From positions 12,928,920-12,992,919 of the forward strand of contig NC_133938.1 of NCBI RefSeq assembly GCF_031877795.1: a stretch of 64,000 nt of DNA, written 5' to 3'. Both the position numbers and the translations under genes were made by a program. Under the pieces are notes generated by a model, which was not told where the DNA came from, did not search any database, and worked only from the letters and a program-made list of their open reading frames with translations. Source of the DNA: Strix aluco (Eukaryota; Chordata; Aves; Strigiformes; Strigidae). Within the stretch, counting starts at the first letter, position 1; each line of letters begins with the position of its first letter. Positions 59,101 through 64,000 of the stretch are shown here, one piece after another.

Positions 59101-62100
59101 GTCTGACGGCAGCAGGGCGAGGGCTGGCACTCTGGCCAGGCTTGTAGGGCAGGAAGGCAGTGCCCCGATGGTAGCTGCAAAGAAGAGCATCAGAGGTGGC
59201 TGACAAGTACAGCTACAGCAGCAGAGGCTAGCACAGCTGACTGGCATTTGCTGGTGCCAAACAACCCCCTATGAACCACATAACTCACCAGATCTGCTCA
59301 AACACCTTGACAGTGGTGTCACTCGCCAGGGCAGTGACCAGGCTCACCACTTCCACCAGGATGGAGGACAGGAGGAAACGGGACACAATCTCCAGCGAGC
59401 ACTGCTGCACCGATGGGCACCCTGCATGGAAGAAGTACTGTAGAACAAGGTGCCAGGTTGCCCCAGAGCCAAGCCCTGCCCACCTGGGCAGCAGAGAGGA
59501 CTAAGGATGCCCCAGTGCAGGGCTGCTGCCCAGAGCAGTCCAAGTTCTTGCCTTGCCAGGGACTGAGGCAGGCAGAGCTGGAGAACAAGGACCTTATATG
59601 CAGGAGAAGAAGACAAAGGCTGAAATAACCCTTGGTTTCAGGCTCTGGCCTGAACTGGGACCTGGACCAAACTCCCTGCATGCCCTGAGCACAGCATGTT
59701 ATTCCTCCACTTATTGTTTGCTCCCCGGCTTAATCCTCACCAGAGGAGGAGGACAGCTCTACCTTGCCAGCAGGAGGTATGAGAGGATGTACAAACACAG
59801 CAGTGAGGAGTATTCAGAAAGCAGCAACAGGGCAGCCACACAGACCCAAATCCCACCATATGAAGGGCATTCCTCCTCCACTCCCTCCCTGCAAGAGTGG
59901 GGGTCTCCCATGCAGCTTGACAGCCCCAGAGCACGTTGCAGAGGCTCAGATCCTCCCTCCCTGCTACATCTGGGAGCTAAATCACTACCGCAGCTGCTGT
60001 TGGAGTCCAGGTCTCTTCAAAGCAGCTGCAGCCAACTTCAGCAAGTCCTGGACTCAGAGCATACAAGGCATAACCACAGGCATTAGCAGGTTTGTTCAGA
60101 TGCACAGACACATGCCAGGACTCTTGCCACAGCTTTGTGATGCTGATGCTGGCCCTGAGGCCAATGGGACTCCAGGGGAGTTTGGGGAGAGACAGGGTGT
60201 GTAACTCGGCAGAGATCAGCAAGGGATGAAGACAGATGGCTTGGTGCTATATGAGGACTTGTCCTTGGAGCTCTGGGTAGGCCCAATCCCAGCCCATCTG
60301 GAAGAGGTGGGGCCTGAGACACATACCCAGGTGGTTCATGAATGCCATCCACTGCTGGCAGGTTTGACTGAAGAGTGGGTGCACGGTACCTACATCCCCT
60401 TCTTCCAACTGGCAGGCTCGGCGCCTGGGAAGAGGGAAGGGAAGCACAGTTATACCAGAGCAGTCAACAGCAACAAAGGCACAAAAGTGCAATGGTCCCC
60501 TCCCAGCTCCAGAGCAGAGCCCAGGGAGCCTCCTTTTTGGGTTGTTACAGCCCTTGAGCTTGGTCCCTCTGGGTCAGTAGTCATAGGGGTGTCAGGTGTT
60601 GCACAGAGACCCACAATGCAGGGAAGGGACCTCTGGCAGGGAGAACCAGCAGTACTCCCAACAGCACGCTAGCAACAAGGATCGAGACTTTGTGTGTAGA
60701 AGGCAGCTCCCCTAACTGGCTGTGTAAGGGAGAAACTACAAGGAAAGGGGATGTGGTCCAGAGGGACACATATGGAGCCAGCAGGATGTCAGGTTGCAAA
60801 GCAATGTACAGCAGATGGATGGGAACAACACCCTGGCTGCCTGGCCTGCAGGCTGTGCTTGCCTCTGTGCCTGTTCCAGTTCAGCTGTGGCTGTGGCCCG
60901 ATCCTGGCTCTGGTGCTGCTTGACACTCTCAGTCTTGTGCCGCCGCCTTGTGCGAGCCTCTTCTGGCCTCTCCAGCACAATGTCATCAGTAGTCTTGGGA
61001 CTGCCCAATTCTGAGGACTCTGCCTTGCTCTAAGGAGAAGGGGGTAAGTTAACGCTGTGCATACGCACAGCCTAGCCAGTGCCCTGATCTCAAAGTCCCT
61101 GCTACCAGCCTGGCCTCCCAACCCCAGCCAGATCCCTCTTCTCCACTCCTCCTGGCCTGACACACCATGAGGACTCACAGGCCCTGCTCCCCACTGGTCC
61201 CTCAGCAACGTTACCAGCATGTCCCAGAAGCTGCGGCGTCCCAGTTTGCTCGTGGGTGTCACTGGCTCCCCAGAGCTGGACGAAGGGGCAGAGGTGAAGT
61301 GCAAGGGTGGAGGACAGCTCCTGCCAGCCCCACCAGTGGCCAGGCCCTTGGTCTCCGACATGGTCCTCCTTAGGCCTCCTGTGGAGACAGAACAAATCAG
61401 GTTCCCCAGAGCCTCTCACTGTGACACTGCTGGTGTCCCTGTGTACCCCACTGTGGCTGGCCAGAGCCTGGCTGGAGGGAAGGGAGAGAGCCTTCAGTAA
61501 CATCCAGCAAAAGTGGATTGAGTCTTGGGGAGCAGACAGACCTTTAAATATTTTTTCCAACCCTAAGTTTTATGATGCTTCTTCCCCGAGACATCACACA
61601 GCACAGCTTGCAGAGGGGAGAGCAGCTTCCTCCCTCCCAGTGCCCCCAATCTGAGTCCCCCCAGCAGAGCCAAGCTCTCGCAGGCCACACGGGAGGAGAG
61701 AGGCTAGCTGGGGACTCAGGGTGGCCATCCTGGCCGGGCTCTCACCTGTAGAGCTCAGCTCCTCCATGTCTGCGGCACTCAGGGGACAGGCACCTTCCAC
61801 GCAGAGCGGGGCCGGCAGCACAAGGAACTCCATGACGGCATCGCAGAGAGCGTGACGCAGGGCCCCGCGCAGCTTCTCTGACAGCTGCAGCAGGCTGATG
61901 TTGCCCTTCTCCCAGATATCCAGGCGCACCAGCACACGGGGCTCTGTGAGGAAAGGGCAGTCCTGCACGGCTCTGCACCCCCAGCCAGCCCTCCTAGGTG
62001 CCCCAGGGGATGCAGAGGCAGCAAGGAATGGGCAGCTTGGGGCCTGTTTCACTCCGTACCTGAATGCTGCAGGGTGCCGGCCTCTGGCTGGTGCCTGCTG

Positions 62101-62251
62101 ACTGCAGTGAGGCTTTCAAAGTCGGTGTCCTGCAGCAGGCCCACGATGGGCGAGGAGGAAGGCAGCTTCAGAGGGTCAGGCCTCTCCCCATGGGGCAGTG
62201 AGGTGGGGTTGCCGTGCTCATCCACGAACGTCAGTGCAATGCATGCGATTC
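44672..62251 (-). CDS. SZT2: SZT2, KICSTOR scaffold subunit (C-terminal third; gene continues past the right edge)
   Basis: SZT2 is the very large scaffold of the KICSTOR complex (with KPTN, ITFG2 and KICS2), which recruits GATOR1 to lysosomes and so restrains mTORC1 when nutrients are low. Twenty-three coding exons are present on the minus strand, encoding 1,226 complete codons plus the stop. That corresponds to roughly the last third of the about 3,400-residue vertebrate protein. All exon phases join without a frameshift. Recognised landmarks are [37 protein letters not shown] and the C-terminal [13 protein letters not shown]. No catalytic domain is known in this part. Introns range from about 70 bp to 2.6 kb. 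The first exon here starts with two bases of a split codon, so at least one more exon lies upstream. Confidence 0.95.
45640..46362 (+). mobile_element. CR1-type LINE remnant in the last SZT2 intron, reverse-transcriptase 3' part
   Basis: The plus strand follows the ancient CR1 order. It begins with an F-D-V-V-P segment ('ggatttgatgtagtgccatg' at about 45699), followed by 'ggagttccttcaggacaggt' for the G-V-P-Q-G-S region (45826-45850). A decayed catalytic block follows ('ctgataaaatttgaggcagt' at 45904-45923). Beyond it lie the 'ggaatactgggtgttgtctc' (46231-46250) and 'gcttgtttaacacag' (46342-46358) regions. It is antisense to SZT2. There are numerous stops and it is inactive. Confidence 0.7.
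46363..46989. other. Intronic segment separating the two CR1 pieces
   Basis: About 0.6 kb without clear CR1 similarity, between the upstream and terminal parts of what is probably one LINE. It may be diverged element sequence or a later insertion. No exon is supported: neighbouring SZT2 exons join in phase 0 without it. Confidence 0.45.
46990..47371 (+). mobile_element. CR1-type LINE 3' terminus abutting an SZT2 splice donor
   Basis: The sequence follows the family's 3' region: a 'tacaagaacaaaggggcatc' block at about 47013, 'ggtagttcttcatctggatt' at 47075, and 'gaggagggctattaaa' type sequence. The terminal signature is a 'ggatgaatctagacaagatc' to 'ctgctcttatgtt' stretch at about 47319-47371. 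The terminus is 12 intron bases from the splice donor (47384-47383) of the penultimate SZT2 coding exon. Confidence 0.7.
47372..47384 (-). other. SZT2: Residual intron between CR1 end and SZT2 splice donor
   Basis: Reading the minus strand, exon 22 of this window ends in ACG, then GTAAGAACTGGGAA, and the CR1 antisense sequence begins. The donor itself (GTAAGA) is a strong consensus. Confidence 0.6.
50167..52525 (-). other. SZT2: SZT2 intron, 2.4 kb, nothing else recognised
   Basis: The flanking exons join in phase 0. Long open frames on both strands are unsupported by splice sites or similarity. The polypyrimidine acceptor TCCCTTCACAG lies at the 50.17-kb end. No repeat is named. Confidence 0.6.
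52526..57089 (-). CDS. SZT2: SZT2 exons, second block (six exons)
   Basis: The exons are 57089-57010, 56662-56537, 54906-54701, 54581-54488, 53088-53008 and 52600-52526. The third needs care: a GT at 54729-54728 looks like a donor, but using it would put a stop (TAG) at the start of the next exon. The donor at 54700-54699 gives phase 2 and restores the frame through R-P-P-S-P-T-T. Landmarks are [41 protein letters not shown] and G-Y-Y-F-C-V-K-Q. The second-to-third intron contains CR1 debris. Confidence 0.92.
53089..54487 (-). other. SZT2: SZT2 intron, 1.4 kb
   Basis: No exon is required by phase (0 to 0). The part at 53790-54010 may be decayed CR1 3' sequence (a 'gatttgatagagctctgccc' to 'ccttagaaatgagg' stretch), but this is weak. 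Confidence 0.5.
55640..56130 (-). mobile_element. Probable CR1-type LINE remnant in an SZT2 intron
   Basis: The plus strand resembles the antisense CR1 segment from before to after the catalytic region. It has a 'ttcaaatttatctccacatt' block at 55669, 'aatgatctggagatacagaa' at about 55841-55860, and 'ctatcagaatccttttgaca' followed by 'tttagataaattacaagagc' at 56024-56063. It is strongly diverged; the assignment is by pattern only. The same strand as SZT2. Confidence 0.5.
57245..62251 (-). CDS. SZT2: SZT2 exons, first block (ten exons, one with a GC donor)
   Basis: In transcript order the exons are 62251-62060, 61943-61746, 61378-61215, 61029-60863, 60424-60327, 59421-59289, 59174-59047, 58785-58655, 58138-57956 and 57515-57245. 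The fourth exon ends in AG and is followed by GCAAGC, a GC donor. Only this boundary leaves the two bases that the next exon (beginning with one base completing an Arg codon) requires. The exon carries the basic stretch R-R-R-H-K-T-E-S and looks disordered, whereas Q-L-E-E-G-D-V-G-T opens a well-conserved section in the fifth. The sixth holds S-R-F-L-L-S-S-I-L, the seventh L-L-G-R-N-F-Q-Q-W, and the ninth Y-T-Y-N-W-S-P-D-L. Confidence 0.92.
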
Positions 62252-64000
62252 CTGCCAGGGAGAGCCAGAGATAGCCTCTGTCAGCCCAGCACTGAGTACA
62301 CCCCGACGAGCCCTGACTGCAGCCTGACACCCCGCGCCTGGGACCGTCATGTCACCACTTGGGTTGTACAGTGCCATGTGGCAGGCAGGGCCCACAGGAG
62401 GGGACGCAGCCAGGGGAGCGGAGGCTAGCTGTGCCTGTGGGGAGCCAGGGTAAGAAGCATGGTGTTTGGCACAGGGTGTCCCCATCACTCCAAGAATCTC
62501 TCTCCTGCAGTCACAGCAGCTTTTGCCTTGCCCTGCAGGAGCTTCTGGGGTTGTCCAGTCCCATATGCAAGGGGAAAGTATCTCCATTTGCCCCAGGAGG
62601 GCCTTTATGCAGAGAGATCCAGGATGGGGCTCACCATCCCTATCCTCTTAAGGGACAGAGTACAGAGCCCAGGTACTCTCCAGCAGCCCTCTCCAGGCTA
62701 TGAAGGACCTCGAGTCCCTGCAGAGGAAGTCTGTACGCATGACACCTTGTTGCAGATTACACTTACAGCCCCCTCCTCACTTACAAGATCAGGTGCCTCC
62801 CCCATGCACTCCAACCAGCAGGGCCAGTGAGAAAGCAGGCTGACACCTAGTATTAGCCCGGAGTTGCTGCAGAGTAAAATTCAGGCCCTGCCTGTAGCCT
62901 CTCTACGCTGAGCCCTATGCACACACAACAGGACAGTTCAGAAATGCAGAGCAGCAGCACGGTTCTTGCTTCACAGCCCATATGCTGCATGCCCTGGGCC
63001 ATACAGAAGCAGAAGTCCTGCTACAGAACCAGAGTGGAAACAGCTCGCTCCCCACAGCCCAGCTCGATGGCCGGGGCACCAGGGAAGCAGCAGCACAGAT
63101 GCAGCTGTGAGGTCCAAACCCAACGCTGTAACCCTAGATGCTCCCACTCCCTTTCAAAGCTCCTTGACCAATTAAGCCTGCACTCAGGTGACTGGATGGC
63201 AAAGATGCCCCAACACTGCCAAAGGGCGATGAGCCCAGATGCAAACAACCTCAGCCCCACAGTACTGATGAGTCCATACTCTGTCCCTCTCCATCCCAGC
63301 AAGGATGGGAGTGACACCAGACTCCGCTGCCACATAGCGACCAAGCTGCACCCAACCTGATCCACAGCACTATGTGCGTGGAGGATGGGTGCCCTCCCTG
63401 TGCTGAGACAGATCCAGCCCCAGCAGACTGTGCTCAGGTCTAGTCAGCAGCACAACCACCTGGTCTCCATTATTGCTAATGAAGCATAAGCTCTGCAGCA
63501 ACCTTTCCATCAAAACACAACACTTTCCTTCAGGACATGCCAGGTGCAAGGGAGAGGGCACTGGAATGGAGAGAGCTGCTCCCAAAGGAGAGAGGTGGGC
63601 ATTCAAGTCAGAGGGCAGCTCACCTGCACTCACACTGCGGAAAGGAAACTCTACACCTATGAGCACTCCTCTGCTTGAAGAAAAGTACAGGAGCTGCCTT
63701 GTCTTAGAGGTGCTCTGCAACAGCCTCCAGCATGTCTCTCCCCCATACAGGCACAGAAACAACCCTTTATCCAGCCAACAGCAGAGAAGTTCATAATTTC
63801 CTAGATATCAAAGGCAGAGGGGATCAGGACTTTACCCAGCCTCATCGCCCTTCAGAGCAGGGCAGGGAGCCTCACATAGGGGCTCTCCCACCTCACACAG
63901 CTTCTCACTCCAGCAGGGCAGCTCTCCGGGACATAGGTGTCTATACAGAGTTATTGAGAGCAGCAAATCTACCCCACATGACAGTGAATATGAGGTCTAC
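62252..64000 (-). other. SZT2: SZT2 intron running to the window edge
   Basis: Upstream of the first exon seen here (acceptor TCCCTGGCAG at about 62252-62261). I searched this stretch for the segment that precedes G-I-A-C-I-A-L-T-F in other vertebrates and did not find it, so the preceding exon is probably beyond 64000. Two long open frames on the minus strand have no splice support. Confidence 0.6.

Noticed and set aside
63370-63762. Minus-strand open frame as the next upstream SZT2 exon
   Set aside because: It lacks the residues that should precede the first recognised exon, and no acceptor/donor pair gives the required phase.
1-64000. tRNA or other structured RNA genes
   Set aside because: No A-box/B-box pair with a foldable cloverleaf was noticed by eye. 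A tRNAscan/Infernal run would be decisive and was not possible.

Overview
The window looks like archosaur nuclear DNA, most probably from a bird. The evidence is multi-exon genes with short introns and GT-AG (one GC-AG) splice sites, a CpG-island promoter, and decayed CR1-type LINE fragments as the only interspersed repeats I recognise. I saw no SINEs, and none of the bacterial or phage features one would look for. A crocodilian or turtle cannot be excluded from the sequence alone.

Layout. Positions 1-14.7 kb are AT-rich and gene-free, and are littered with very old CR1 reverse-transcriptase fragments, nearly all on the minus strand. From about 15 to 40 kb the DNA is GC-rich and also shows no coding exon. 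It holds small tandem repeats, homopolymer runs, and a striking series of short AT-rich islands full of homeodomain-type TAAT cores. Examples are 33.49-33.65, 35.58-35.72, 36.28-36.80 and 39.54-39.64 kb. These islands look like a cluster of conserved non-coding regulatory elements, not genes. In vertebrates HYI is flanked by SZT2 on its 3' side and by PTPRF on its 5' side. The 40-kb stretch is therefore most simply the HYI-PTPRF intergenic interval, but no PTPRF coding exon was found here.

A CpG island at about 40.2-41.2 kb starts HYI (plus strand), a complete eight-exon hydroxypyruvate isomerase of 281 residues ending at 43474. SZT2 follows tail-to-tail on the minus strand. Its last 23 coding exons (62251 down to 44672; 1,226 complete codons plus the stop) are all present, in frame and with compatible splice phases. 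The N-terminal two thirds of SZT2 lie beyond the right edge. The two 3' ends are about 0.6 kb apart.

The genes are not known to work together. HYI is a small TIM-barrel isomerase of hydroxypyruvate. SZT2 is the scaffold of KICSTOR, which holds GATOR1 at the lysosome to restrain mTORC1. Their adjacency is an old vertebrate linkage. The most interesting points are the dense putative regulatory landscape upstream of HYI (with a POU-octamer pair and four RFX X-box-like sites), a GC-AG intron in SZT2, and an ancient CR1 whose 3' end stops 12 bases from an SZT2 splice donor. I did not find a wholly new biological system.
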